From contig JAOAQX010000025.1 in the NCBI GenBank assembly GCA_025210805.1, forward strand, positions 1 to 43,165: DNA of 43,165 nt. The letters run 5' to 3'. The notes under the pieces are model-generated. The model saw nothing but the letters and a program-made list of their open reading frames with translations, was not told the DNA's origin and searched no databases. The translations under genes were made by a program, and so were the position numbers. Of this stretch, positions 14,370 through 22,920 are shown piece after piece. The first letter of the stretch is position 1; every line of letters begins with the position of its first letter. The DNA is from Flavobacteriales bacterium (GTDB lineage: Bacteria; Bacteroidota; Bacteroidia; Flavobacteriales; CAJXXR01).

Positions 14370-17090
14370 TTAAAATCTTGTTTTAAAATCAAATACATTG
14401 TCAATTATTTCTTCTTGACGTCTCTTGGCTCTTTTGCTAGATCCACTAGCTGGGGTAGCACTTGAGCTTCTGGCAATCACTTCGAATGGGAAATGACGTA
14501 GATGTCTCAATATATGCGTCCAAGCTCCCATGTTTTCAGGTTCTTCTTGAGCCCAAATTAGGGTGTTGGCTTTGCTGTATCTGGTAATTATTTTGTTAAT
14601 GGCTCGAATAGGCAATGGATAAAGTTGTTCTAGCCTAATCAATGCCACGTCTTCTCTTCCGAGTTCTACTTTTTTGGCAAGCAATTCATAATAGATTTTT
14701 CCACTACAGAAAACCACTTTGTTTACCTGTGATGGGTGTACTTGATTGTCGTCAATGATTTCGTGGAATTTTCCTGTAGAAAGGTCTTCCAATGTTGAAA
14801 TACACTGTGGATGTCTCAATAAACTCTTCGGAGTGAATACAATCAATGGTTTTCTGAACCTACGGTACTGCTGGCGTCTCAATAGGTGAAACATTTGTGC
14901 AGGTGTGGTAGGATTGGCAACTTGCATATTGAGCTGGGCACAAAGCTGGAGATATCTTTCCATTCTTGCTGATGAGTGCTCGGCTCCTTGACCTTCATAT
15001 CCGTGAGGAAGAAGCATTACAAGTCCGTTTTGTATTTTCCATTTATCTTCTGCGGCAGAAAGATATTGGTCAATAAGGATTTGTGCTCCGTTTGAGAAAT
15101 CTCCAAACTGGGCTTCCCAAATAGTGAGGGTATGCGGACGTGCCATTGCGTATCCGTATTCAAAACCGAGTACTCCGTATTCGCTCAATAGTGAGTTGTG
15201 AATACATACTTGTGAGTTGTTTTGAAGCTTTTCTAGGATGCGTACACGTCTTTCTGAGTTTTCTGTTCTCAATACGGCATGACGGTGAGAAAAAGTTCCT
15301 CTTTCTACGTCTTGTCCTGTGAGTCTTACAGATTCTCCTTCGTGTAGCAAAGTTCCATAGGCAAGAAGTTCTGCCATTCCCCAATCCAGTTTGTTGGTCT
15401 CTTCCACCATTTTTTGGCGGTCTCCCATAAGCCTTACGGCTTTTTTGTACACATTGGCGTCTTCTGGAAGGGTATATATTTTTTGGGCAACTTCTTTAAG
15501 CGTTTCTAGTGCTATACCTGTTTTTGGAGATTCGTGGAAGTCTGAGAATTTTCCTCTTCTCATTTCTTTCCATTCTTCTTCCAAAAATGGTGTGATATCT
15601 TGTGTTTCGGCAGATTTTGCTTCGTCTAGGTCTTGGCTAAGGAGTGTTTTAAACTCTTTTTCCATTTCCTTTACGATTTGTTTTTCTACCACACCTTGTC
15701 CCATGAGTTTTTCGTTATATATTTCTCTTGGGTTCGGGTGTTTTGAGATCAGTTTATAAAGATTTGGTTGCGTAAATCTCGGTTCGTCTCCTTCGTTGTG
15801 ACCGTATTTTCGGTAGCACAATAGATCGATAAACACATCTTTATTAAATTTCTGACGATATTCAATGGCTATTTCCATTGCATGAACCACGGCTTCTACG
15901 TCGTCTCCATTGATATGGAAAACAGGACACATGGTTGTTTTGGCAATATCAGTACAGTAAATGCTTGATCGGGCATCGAGGTAGTTGGTGGTAAACCCTA
16001 TTTGGTTATTGATTACTAAATGAAGAGTTCCTCCAACGTGATAAGGTTCTAGCTGAGCCATTTGTACCACTTCATAAACAATCCCTTGTCCTGCAATGGC
16101 TGCATCTCCATGAATAAGGATCGGCATAACGGCATTGGCATCTTTTCCGTACTCGTGGTCTATTTTTGCTTTGGCAATTCCTCCTACTACAGCGTCCACT
16201 GTTTCTAGGTGAGAAGGGTTTGGGCAGAGGCTCATTTTTACTTCTTTCCCTCTGTCTGTTGCCATTTCTCGTGTGTATCCGAGGTGATATTTTACATCTC
16301 CGTCAAATTCTTCATCGATATATCCTTTTCCTTCAAATTCTTTAAAGACATCTGAATAGGATTTTCTAAAGATATTAGCCAAGACATTTAACCTTCCACG
16401 GTGAGCCATTCCGAAAACAAATTCTTTGATTCCAAAATCGGCACCGTGTTCTACGGCAGCATCAATGGCAGGTATGGCGGTTTCTCCACCTTCTAGCGAA
16501 AAACGTTTTTGACCTACATATTTGGTATGCAAAAAACTTTCAAAAGCTACGGCTTCATTCAGTTTTTTAAGCATATGTTTTTTTTGCTCGGGGGCAAAAA
16601 TGGTTTTATTGTCATTTTGGTGAATACGGTTCTTAATCCATTGCACTTCTTCTACATTGTGGATGTGCATGAACTCTATCCCGATATGACTACAATACAC
16701 TTCTTCTAGGTGTATGATAATCTCTCTCAGGCTAGCTGATCCGATTCCTATTTCAGATCCTGCTTGAAATTCTTGATCCAAATCTTCGGCACTCAGTCCA
16801 AAGTTTTGAATATCCAAACTAGGGGAATAGGCTCTTCTTTGTCTTACGGGGTTTGTTTCGGTAAAGAGGTGTCCTCTTTCTCGGTAACCGTTGATAAGAT
16901 TGATTACCTTAAATTCCTTATGAAATCCTTCTGGAATTTCATCTCCAGAATAGCTTTCGTGGGCAAAATGATACCCTTGGAAGAAGGACCGCCATGTAGG
17001 CATAACAGAGTCTGGGTCTTCCAGATACTGTTGATAGATGTCTTCAACAAAGGCTCCGTGAATACTTCCTAAAAAGGAAAACTTGTCCAT
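14370..17090 (-). CDS. sucA: 2-oxoglutarate dehydrogenase E1
   Basis: 906 residues, slightly shorter than the ~930 of E. coli. The N-terminus (SFLGSIHGAFVEDIYQQYLE) is the E1o segment that binds the E2 core. The thiamine diphosphate region is recognisable (HINGDDVEAVVHAMEIA and CYRKYGHNEGDEPRFTQP), as are INNQIGFTT upstream and the C-terminal transketolase-like part (AQFGDFSNGAQILIDQY, then LRRQQYRRFRKPLIVFTPKS). It decarboxylates 2-oxoglutarate and passes the succinyl group to the E2 lipoyl arm. First gene of the sucAB operon; a candidate -7 box lies about 90 bp upstream. The start at 17090 is supported by the conserved N-terminal segment. Confidence 0.97.
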   Translation of the reverse strand: MDKFSFLGSIHGAFVEDIYQQYLEDPDSVMPTWRSFFQGYHFAHESYSGDEIPEGFHKEFKVINLINGYRERGHLFTETNPVRQRRAYSPSLDIQNFGLSAEDLDQEFQAGSEIGIGSASLREIIIHLEEVYCSHIGIEFMHIHNVEEVQWIKNRIHQNDNKTIFAPEQKKHMLKKLNEAVAFESFLHTKYVGQKRFSLEGGETAIPAIDAAVEHGADFGIKEFVFGMAHRGRLNVLANIFRKSYSDVFKEFEGKGYIDEEFDGDVKYHLGYTREMATDRGKEVKMSLCPNPSHLETVDAVVGGIAKAKIDHEYGKDANAVMPILIHGDAAIAGQGIVYEVVQMAQLEPYHVGGTLHLVINNQIGFTTNYLDARSSIYCTDIAKTTMCPVFHINGDDVEAVVHAMEIAIEYRQKFNKDVFIDLLCYRKYGHNEGDEPRFTQPNLYKLISKHPNPREIYNEKLMGQGVVEKQIVKEMEKEFKTLLSQDLDEAKSAETQDITPFLEEEWKEMRRGKFSDFHESPKTGIALETLKEVAQKIYTLPEDANVYKKAVRLMGDRQKMVEETNKLDWGMAELLAYGTLLHEGESVRLTGQDVERGTFSHRHAVLRTENSERRVRILEKLQNNSQVCIHNSLLSEYGVLGFEYGYAMARPHTLTIWEAQFGDFSNGAQILIDQYLSAAEDKWKIQNGLVMLLPHGYEGQGAEHSSARMERYLQLCAQLNMQVANPTTPAQMFHLLRRQQYRRFRKPLIVFTPKSLLRHPQCISTLEDLSTGKFHEIIDDNQVHPSQVNKVVFCSGKIYYELLAKKVELGREDVALIRLEQLYPLPIRAINKIITRYSKANTLIWAQEEPENMGAWTHILRHLRHFPFEVIARSSSATPASGSSKRAKRRQEEIIDNVFDFKTRF

Positions 17091-17177
17091 CTATTGAGTT
17101 TTTTATATAAAAAAATAACGCGTTAGTTCTGATTTTATCAATTTTCACTTTCTTGTGAGTAAAAGTTTGATAAAAAG

Positions 17178-17185
17178 CAAATATA
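17178..17185 (-). promoter_or_regulatory. Candidate -7 box of the sucAB promoter
   Basis: On minus this reads TATATTTG, a perfect TAnnTTTG. It would place the transcript start about 80 bp before the sucA ATG. No TTTG/TTG was found at the expected -33 distance, so support is partial. Confidence 0.4.
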
Positions 17186-17302
17186 ATCGAAATCAGTGAA
17201 TAGCTTATATAGGCTTGGCTAATTATTTGTTTTTGGAGGTTTAGATAACAATTTTGTCAGTTTGATTCTCATATTTTGTTCTGATACAGTTTTATCTATA
17301 TA

Positions 17303-17880
17303 TGTCAGTTCGAGTGAATTCTTTGGAGAGTAACGAAAGAAAATTTTTATCAAGAAGCCATTGCATTCCATCAAAATTTACTCAAATTGACAAAACATAC
17401 AATTTTTATCTTTGTCAGTTCAAGTAGTTTATTTGGAAAGAAGTGGAAAAGAATTTGTATTGAGAAGTCATTGCATTCCATCAAAAACAACTTCCCGATG
17501 GGTCGTGACAGAGTTCATCCCGATTATTAACCAGGACTGAATTGACAGGATTTTATCGAGTATGTCAGTTCGAGTGATTTCTTGGAGAGTAACGGAAAAG
17601 AAATTGTATCGAGAAGTCATTGCATTCCATCAAAAACAACTTCCCGGTGGGTCGTGACAGAGTTCATCCCGATTATTAACCAGAACTGAATTGACAGGAT
17701 TTTATCGAGTATGTCAGTTCGAGTGATTTCTTTGGAGAGTAACGGAAAAGAAATTGTATCGAGAAGCCATTGCATTCCATCAAAATTCACTCAAATTGAC
17801 AAAACATACAATTTTTATCTTTGTCAGTTCAAGTAGTTTATTTGGAAAGTAGCGGAAAAGAATTTGTATTGAGAAGTCAA
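17303..17880 (+). repeat. Five direct ~75-bp repeats with a-b-b-a spacers
   Basis: Units begin with TGTCAGTT at 17303, 17413, 17563, 17712 and 17822; the first four continue to GCATTCCATCAAAA and the fifth is shortened. Unit types differ: 1, 3 and 4 have CGAGTGA, 2 and 5 have CAAGTAG. Spacer a (after units 1 and 4, ~36 bp, CTCAAATTGACAAAACATAC) and spacer b (after units 2 and 3, ~75 bp, containing GGGTCGTGACAGAGTTCATC) give start spacings of 110, 150, 149 and 110. Similar TGTCAGTTCGAGTGA sequences are, to my knowledge, scattered in flavobacterial genomes. Within the gene-free stretch 17091-17980 nothing else was recognised apart from the sucA leader. Confidence 0.85.
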
Positions 17881-17980
17881 AGTAATTCTTTTGTTATTTG
17901 TCGAAAAATAATTAATTTGGAGTAGATGCCACTCGATGCTTGTCTTAAGATTTGACGACAGCAGGTTTTATAAAATTTAA

Positions 17981-18514
17981 ATGACAATGAAAAACAAAAC
18001 GCTATTTTTAGCATCAAAAGAGTTAGAGGATTATTTATACAAATTCTCTAAGGTCTTAACTTTTAAAGAAAAAGTATCGTTACTTCATGTATATGAAGAT
18101 TTATTAATTAGATCTGCTTTAGATAATAAAAATGCTATGTTTGAATTAGGTCAATTTTATGAAAATGATGCCTACTTAACCCCAAACCCTTTTGCCAATG
18201 CCTCTAAATGTCTTTATTGGTATTCTAAAGCCACAAATTTTAATCACCCTGAAGCTTGTAACATGTTGGCGACAATTTATGAATCAGGTATTTGTTGTAA
18301 AAGAAGCTTAAGGAAAGCATTATACCTTTATGAAAAAGGAAGTAAATTAGGATATGATATTTCAAAGGAGAATTTACATATTCTAATAAAAGAAATTAAT
18401 GATAAAAACCACAAGTATTTTAATTTTTTTAAACAAGAATTGAATGAAATATCTAATGAAGAAAAAGCTAAAATTGAGAAGAAAATCAAGAAATTAATTG
18501 ATTCAAAAATATAG
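17981..18514 (+). CDS. Sel1-repeat protein
   Basis: 177 residues, no signal peptide, so probably cytoplasmic. Residues ~52-90 (AMFELGQFYENDA to CLYWYSKATNFNHP) and ~91-128 (ACNMLATIYESGI to ALYLYEKGSKLGY) are two Sel1-like (TPR-related) helical repeats, normally used for protein-protein contacts. The C-terminus (about 145-177) is a Lys/Glu-rich helix. Two near starts exist, ATG at 17981 and at 17987. No operon partner: it lies between the repeat array and a dead glycosyltransferase gene on the other strand. Partner unknown. Confidence 0.7.
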   Translation: MTMKNKTLFLASKELEDYLYKFSKVLTFKEKVSLLHVYEDLLIRSALDNKNAMFELGQFYENDAYLTPNPFANASKCLYWYSKATNFNHPEACNMLATIYESGICCKRSLRKALYLYEKGSKLGYDISKENLHILIKEINDKNHKYFNFFKQELNEISNEEKAKIEKKIKKLIDSKI

Positions 18515-18568
18515 TAAAATGGAATCTCGCTACTGACAAAAAAGACTACCAAATTGTACTGATTTTAT

Positions 18569-19011
18569 TCAAAAAACCTTACGTTGATAAATCCTTATAA
18601 ATGATTCACAATATTTGTTCATAGAAAATTCACTTTTATTTTCAAATGCACTTTTGCTTAACGCAAAATATCTTTCATCACTCATTTTTGAAATATCGAT
18701 TATTGCATCTTTAAAGTCTTTATCATTCCTGCATAGATATCCATTCTCAAGGTGTTTCACAAACTTATTATTTTCTCCTATATCACTGGCAACTGTAGGG
18801 ACGCCAACAGATAGATATTGTTTTATTTTCAAATCTTCTCAGTTTATATATATATGTAAAATGTTATACAGAGGCGATGAGCTTGCCTTGTATTAAGTTT
18901 TTTTTTAGGGAGAACTTTCGCTAAAATAAGAATTTTGAAATTTATATTCTTTTCTAAAATAAAAATGTTTCCTTTTTGAGGATCAATTATACTTTCAATG
19001 AATTTATGATT
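18569..19011 (-). pseudogene. Broken glycosyltransferase (GT4-like) gene
   Basis: The 3' portion (18832-18569) encodes LKIKQYLSVGVPTVASDIGE and later HLENGYLCRNDKDF, the C-terminal sugar-nucleotide-binding signature and following region of GT4-type glycosyltransferases. Just upstream the frame is closed by TGA (before EDLKIKQ) and by a TAA. In another minus frame, 19011 down to about 18849 is open and reads HKFIESIIDPQKGNIFILEK and NINFKILILAKVLP, plausible as the preceding domain. So the gene has at least one frameshift plus nonsense codons and has lost its N-terminal half. The C-terminal motif is clear; the upstream segment is inference. It no longer makes an active enzyme. Confidence 0.65.
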
Positions 19012-19173
19012 TCAAGTGTTTATTTTTGTGGTGTTTAAGTTTTTTATAATTAGAGGGTACGGCTAAAAACACCCATTTTTTTTATTAAGCTTATAATTTT
19101 TTTTACCAAAAAAGATAAAGAATCGTAAGGAACATTCAAATCATTAGACAAAAAAACAACCAAAATAAAAAAG

Positions 19174-20211
19174 ATGATGAAGAAAATGTTATCCCTTGCC
19201 CTTTTACTTACTGCAAGTAGTTTATATGCACAAATAGAAGTACCACAAGTTCAAAAATCACTTTATACTCCACTAGAAGCTACTTGGTGTGGATACTGTG
19301 GTAAGAATGGAATCCCTACTACAGCGGCTATCTATCAGGAGGTAAAAGTAAAAGCCATTTTTATGGATCTACAACCTTCTTCTACGAGTGCATTATATGC
19401 ATCAAAAGCAAAAGCGATTAGTAACCAGATTAATCCAACAGGATATCCATCTGTAGCAATTAATGCGAAACTAAAAGGTGTTTTACACCCAGGAATAAAA
19501 AATCAGTTGGTGGCAGAGATAAACGCTAATTATAGTGCGAATTCTGCTGAGGTAAATGCTGGTTTTCAATGGTACAGAACAGAAGATAGTTTGATAGTTT
19601 ATACAAATACAAAATATTTTCAAGCACAAAACGGAGATTTTTACACAGGGGTTTATTTAACCCAAGATAGTATTTGGGAATACCAAGCAAACTATGATGC
19701 CAATATTCCAAACGGAAATATTTACCACAATCATATTTTAAGAGAGGTGCTTTCAAAGAGTTCTTTTGGAATTCCATCAGGAACAGGAGCGATTGCTTCG
19801 GGAACAGAACATATTCAAAGGCATGCAATTAAATGGAAAAGTACTTGGAAAGAAGAACATATTCATTTGAATACAGTGGTTTGGAAAAAGGAAAATAATA
19901 AATATGTTTTTCAAAATGCCAATAATATTGGGGAAAAGGTAAAAGCACCCGAATTGAGTGTTGAATCTAACGACGGTGTGTTTTTAGAGATATATCCAAA
20001 TCCTGTAAATTCCACGTTGTTTTTTCCAAAAGACCAAGAAAATACCCGTTTGACAATTCTTCAAAGTGATGGTAAGCTAGTAAAACAATTCGAAATTGGA
20101 AATCAAAACGGATTTCAGATAGACGTTTCGGAACTTGCCCAAGGATTATACTTTATTCAAGGAACAGATGAGAACGGTAGAAAAATACAAGCACGCTTTG
20201 TGAAAGAATAG
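19174..20211 (+). CDS. Omp28-like thioredoxin-fold exported protein with T9SS sorting domain
   Basis: 345 residues. A signal peptide (1-19, LSLALLLTASSLYA) is followed by a thioredoxin-like part with the redox-type motif ATWCGYCGKNG (Cys39, Cys42), and later NPTGYPSVAINAK with the cis-Pro-like position. This matches Bacteroidetes Omp28-related proteins. Residues ~272-345 form a type A T9SS C-terminal domain (YPNPVNSTLFF, then SELAQGLYFIQG and KIQARFVKE), so it should cross the outer membrane through the type IX system and be released or attached to the surface. Monocistronic, with a terminator at 20244. The start could be the second Met (19177). Confidence 0.9.
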   Translation: MMKKMLSLALLLTASSLYAQIEVPQVQKSLYTPLEATWCGYCGKNGIPTTAAIYQEVKVKAIFMDLQPSSTSALYASKAKAISNQINPTGYPSVAINAKLKGVLHPGIKNQLVAEINANYSANSAEVNAGFQWYRTEDSLIVYTNTKYFQAQNGDFYTGVYLTQDSIWEYQANYDANIPNGNIYHNHILREVLSKSSFGIPSGTGAIASGTEHIQRHAIKWKSTWKEEHIHLNTVVWKKENNKYVFQNANNIGEKVKAPELSVESNDGVFLEIYPNPVNSTLFFPKDQENTRLTILQSDGKLVKQFEIGNQNGFQIDVSELAQGLYFIQGTDENGRKIQARFVKE

Positions 20212-20243
20212 TTTTTTATTGTGATTAGTAAAATAACTTTATT

Positions 20244-20277
20244 AAACGACGGAATTGAAAAATTTCGTCGTTTTTTT
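20244..20277 (+). terminator. Terminator of the Omp28-like gene
   Basis: AAACGACGGAATT (20244-20256) pairs with AATTTCGTCGTTT (20261-20273) with one wobble pair, a 4-nt loop and a run of seven T. The following 190 bases to 20466 hold nothing recognisable. Confidence 0.8.
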
Positions 20278-20466
20278 GTGATTTGATAGAAGAATTAGGA
20301 TGATGTGTTTTTTCCAAATTGTATTATTTATGATATTGATTTACAGTGTGAATAGTGTTGTGCTTATGGGTTTAGTAATTACTTAAAGTGCAATCGCTTT
20401 CTTAAATGATTTATCGTAAGGAATTCTTTTCTTTTGGATTTCTCAAGGTAAAGGCTGTGTTTCGCA

Positions 20467-21156
20467 TTATTTTCTACTCAAATAAGTATGCCAATTGGGA
20501 ACGAATTCACGCTTTGATATTTGTAGTTCTAATGCTTGATAGAGTGCTCCAATAAAAGATAAAGTTTCATCAAATTTTATTTCTTTCTTACTACGTATGA
20601 TTTGTATTCGACTTTTTGTTCTCAGCATAGAATATTTATCAATTATGCAAATTGCAAGTACTCCTTTGTTATCATTCAGCCATTCCTCTAGTGTTTCTTC
20701 TTTGATATTACAATCAAAAGCGATTACTAACCCGTGAATAGAGATTTTTTCATCTGGATTGGATGCTCCATATTTAGCAAGTTTTAATTGGTACATTCCT
20801 TTTATTTGCTCTTCAATTTGCTCTAAATCTAACGTTGATAACGTTGATTTAACTTCAGCAAACATTAGAACAGATTCAACAGGAATAATTGAGTTTCTTC
20901 CTCCAAAGTTTATTTTAGGCAAATAGCTTTCATCAGTTAAAATTAAATCAAGTTGTCTTGAAATATTACCTGTTGCATCACAAATAACTCCTGTATTTAA
21001 TGAGATTCTTTTTGGGAGTAAATCCTTGAGGAAATTAACTATAAAACTTTCTCGTAATTCTCCAACCGTCGGCGGATGTTTTATTTTTGAGATCGATTCA
21101 CTTTGGGCTAATAGCTGAATTATTCTGGATTGTATTACTCTTTTAATTGGATTCAT
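20467..21156 (-). CDS. DUF6602-like protein, PD-(D/E)XK nuclease candidate
   Basis: 229 residues, no signal. The N-terminal helix leads to the conserved-looking VGELRESFIVNFLKDLLP (Arg35, Glu36), NTGVICDATGNISRQLDLIL (Asp70) and VESVLMFAEVKSTLS (Glu94, Glu101, Lys103). Asp70 plus Glu101-x-Lys103 in a strand is the PD-(D/E)XK nuclease arrangement, and the whole order matches the DUF6602 group as I recall it. Such proteins occur alone or in defence islands; here no methylase or helicase lies nearby. It is 55 bp behind the flavoprotein gene on the same strand. Nuclease activity is inferred from the motif only. Confidence 0.7.
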   Translation of the reverse strand: MNPIKRVIQSRIIQLLAQSESISKIKHPPTVGELRESFIVNFLKDLLPKRISLNTGVICDATGNISRQLDLILTDESYLPKINFGGRNSIIPVESVLMFAEVKSTLSTLDLEQIEEQIKGMYQLKLAKYGASNPDEKISIHGLVIAFDCNIKEETLEEWLNDNKGVLAICIIDKYSMLRTKSRIQIIRSKKEIKFDETLSFIGALYQALELQISKREFVPNWHTYLSRK

Positions 21157-21211
21157 TGTGTTATTTTTGAAGCGAAATACCTCAAAGATAGGAAATTTAA
21201 GTAATATTCAT

Positions 21212-22423
21212 TCACCCCAATTTCCCAGCGACAAAGCCCGTGGTCCAGGCTGCTTGAAAATTATAGCCACCCGTAATTCCATCGACATCCAAAACTTCTC
21301 CTGCAAAATAGATATTGCTATTATTTTTACTCTCTAAAGTTTTGGGTTTAATGTTTTTGAGAGAAACGCCCCCTGCGGTAACGAATTCTTCCTTAAAAGT
21401 TGTTTTTCCAGATACTTGATACCCATCGTTGGTAAGAATTTCTGTTAGTTTATTAATGCTTTTACTACCCAATTCTTTCCAAGCTCTTTCGGGAGATATT
21501 TCAGCTCTTTTTAATAAAAAAGTCCATAAACGACTAGAAAGCGGAAAGCTCTTTTGATTATCAATTTTTTTATTGGGATGCTGTTGCTGAGTGTAATATA
21601 GTTGTTGTTTTACAAGTTCAAAATCGGGTATATTTACCCAGTTGATCCTCGTAGTAAACTGATATTCCTTGTCCGCCAATTCTCTGGCAGCATAAGCAGA
21701 TAGTTTTAAAATGGCAGGACCACTCATTCCCCAATGCGTGATAAGTAAAGGACCATCGCCAAGCCATTTTCCTCCCTCAACTTTCGTTAGGGCGTTTTCC
21801 ACCACGATTCCCATCAGTTCTTTGATGGATTCATTGGGCATATTAAATGTAAACAAGGAAGGACGTGGTAATTCTATCTTTTCCCCAAGGTTTTTGATCC
21901 ATTCATAGTTTCTTGCTTTCGGAAAACCACCCGTTGCAATAATAATATGGCTAAATTTTTCCTGATGATTCTTATTGATACAAAAAGAATCGTCTTCATT
22001 TCTATCAATGGAATCTACCCCAGTTTTAGTTCTTATTTGAATCTCATTGATTCTTGTCTCTTCCAGAAAACAATCAATTATCGTTTGAGAATCTTGAGAT
22101 GCAGGAAAAACACATTGATCCTCTTGCAAAACCAGTTTCACGCCACGCTCTTCAAACCAATCCCAGGTATCGCCCGTAGAAAATTGATAGAAAAGATTTC
22201 TCAATAAACGACTTCCTCTTGGGTAAGCCTTGATAAGTTCTGGAATATCTCTACAGCCATTAGTAACATTGCATCTTCCTCCTCCAGATACTTTTACTTT
22301 TGAAAGTAAACGAGCAGTTTTTTCAAAAATGACTACCTCAGCATTCGGATGATGTTTTTTAACGGAAAAAGAAGCGAAAAACCCTGCAGCTCCTCCACCT
22401 ATTATGGCTATTTTTTTTTGCAT
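21212..22423 (-). CDS. BaiN/YhiN-family FAD-dependent oxidoreductase
   Basis: 403 residues, the usual family length. The FAD-binding Rossmann motif is at the N-terminus (IIGGGAAGFFAS), followed by the family signature VSGGGRCNVTN, then IIATGGFPKARN, THWGMSGPAILKLS, and the C-terminal FAD motif AGEVLDVDGITGGYNFQAAWTTG. This is the HI0933-like group of flavoproteins (BaiN, YhiN), cytoplasmic and of largely unknown substrate; one member acts on bile acids, which should not be assumed here. Transcribed away from the arsC-hemA operon. Confidence 0.92.
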   Translation of the reverse strand: MQKKIAIIGGGAAGFFASFSVKKHHPNAEVVIFEKTARLLSKVKVSGGGRCNVTNGCRDIPELIKAYPRGSRLLRNLFYQFSTGDTWDWFEERGVKLVLQEDQCVFPASQDSQTIIDCFLEETRINEIQIRTKTGVDSIDRNEDDSFCINKNHQEKFSHIIIATGGFPKARNYEWIKNLGEKIELPRPSLFTFNMPNESIKELMGIVVENALTKVEGGKWLGDGPLLITHWGMSGPAILKLSAYAARELADKEYQFTTRINWVNIPDFELVKQQLYYTQQQHPNKKIDNQKSFPLSSRLWTFLLKRAEISPERAWKELGSKSINKLTEILTNDGYQVSGKTTFKEEFVTAGGVSLKNIKPKTLESKNNSNIYFAGEVLDVDGITGGYNFQAAWTTGFVAGKLG

Positions 22424-22525
22424 AATGCAAAAGTACGGAAGAAAGTGAGGTAATTATGAAAATAGAAAATGAAATTATCTTTTTTCCTTTGATATATATC
22501 AGCAAAAAAATTAAATACATTATCG

Positions 22526-22533
22526 TAAATTTG
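22526..22533 (+). promoter_or_regulatory. Candidate -7 box of the arsC-hemACDE operon
   Basis: TAAATTTG is a perfect TAnnTTTG, 29 bp before the first ATG. A TTTG occurs at 22488-22491 but is 34 nt away, too far for the usual -33 spacing, so only the -7 element is supported. Confidence 0.45.
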
Positions 22534-22562
22534 CAGAACCAAAAGAACAACCGATTACAAAG

Positions 22563-22901
22563 ATGAAAATTTATCATAACCCCAGATGTTCTAAGAGCAG
22601 AAATACTTTGGCAATTTTGGAAGAAAAAGGTGCTGATTTTTCTGTTGTAAAATATCTTGATACTCCACCGAGCAAAAAAGAAATAGAAGATATTCTTAAA
22701 AAACTAGGAATCCCTGCCAAGGATTTGGTAAGGAAAACAGAAGATATTTTCAAGAAAGAACTCAAAGGAAAAGAATTTTCAGTAGAAGAATGGATCGATT
22801 GGATGGTGAAAAATCCTAAGCTGATTGAACGCCCAATTGTGGTTTCTGGAAATAAAGCCGTTATTGGTCGTCCTCCAGAAAATGTTTTAGAAATCCTTTA
22901 A
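22563..22901 (+). CDS. arsC: ArsC-family glutaredoxin-like protein
   Basis: 112 residues, normal for the family. The N-terminus has the active-site motif KIYHNPRCSKSRNTL with single Cys9, then KYLDTPPSKKEIEDIL, LVRKTEDIFKKEL and the C-terminal IERPIVVSGNKAVIGRPPE with the conserved RPI and GRP arginines. Family members are glutaredoxin-coupled arsenate reductases (ArsC) or relatives of unknown substrate (YffB/Spx-like). No ars transporter or regulator lies nearby; instead it heads the heme genes (19 bp before hemA), so arsenate reduction should not be taken for granted. Confidence 0.85.
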   Translation: MKIYHNPRCSKSRNTLAILEEKGADFSVVKYLDTPPSKKEIEDILKKLGIPAKDLVRKTEDIFKKELKGKEFSVEEWIDWMVKNPKLIERPIVVSGNKAVIGRPPENVLEIL

Positions 22902-22920
22902 TTTTACCCAAACAACACCT

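Noticed and set aside
15391-15759. Plus-strand open frame of 122 codons
   Set aside because: It is antisense to sucA and carries no recognisable motif.
17303-17880. Possible CRISPR array in the direct repeats
   Set aside because: Units are ~75 bp, far longer than CRISPR repeats, spacers recur instead of being unique, and no cas gene is present.
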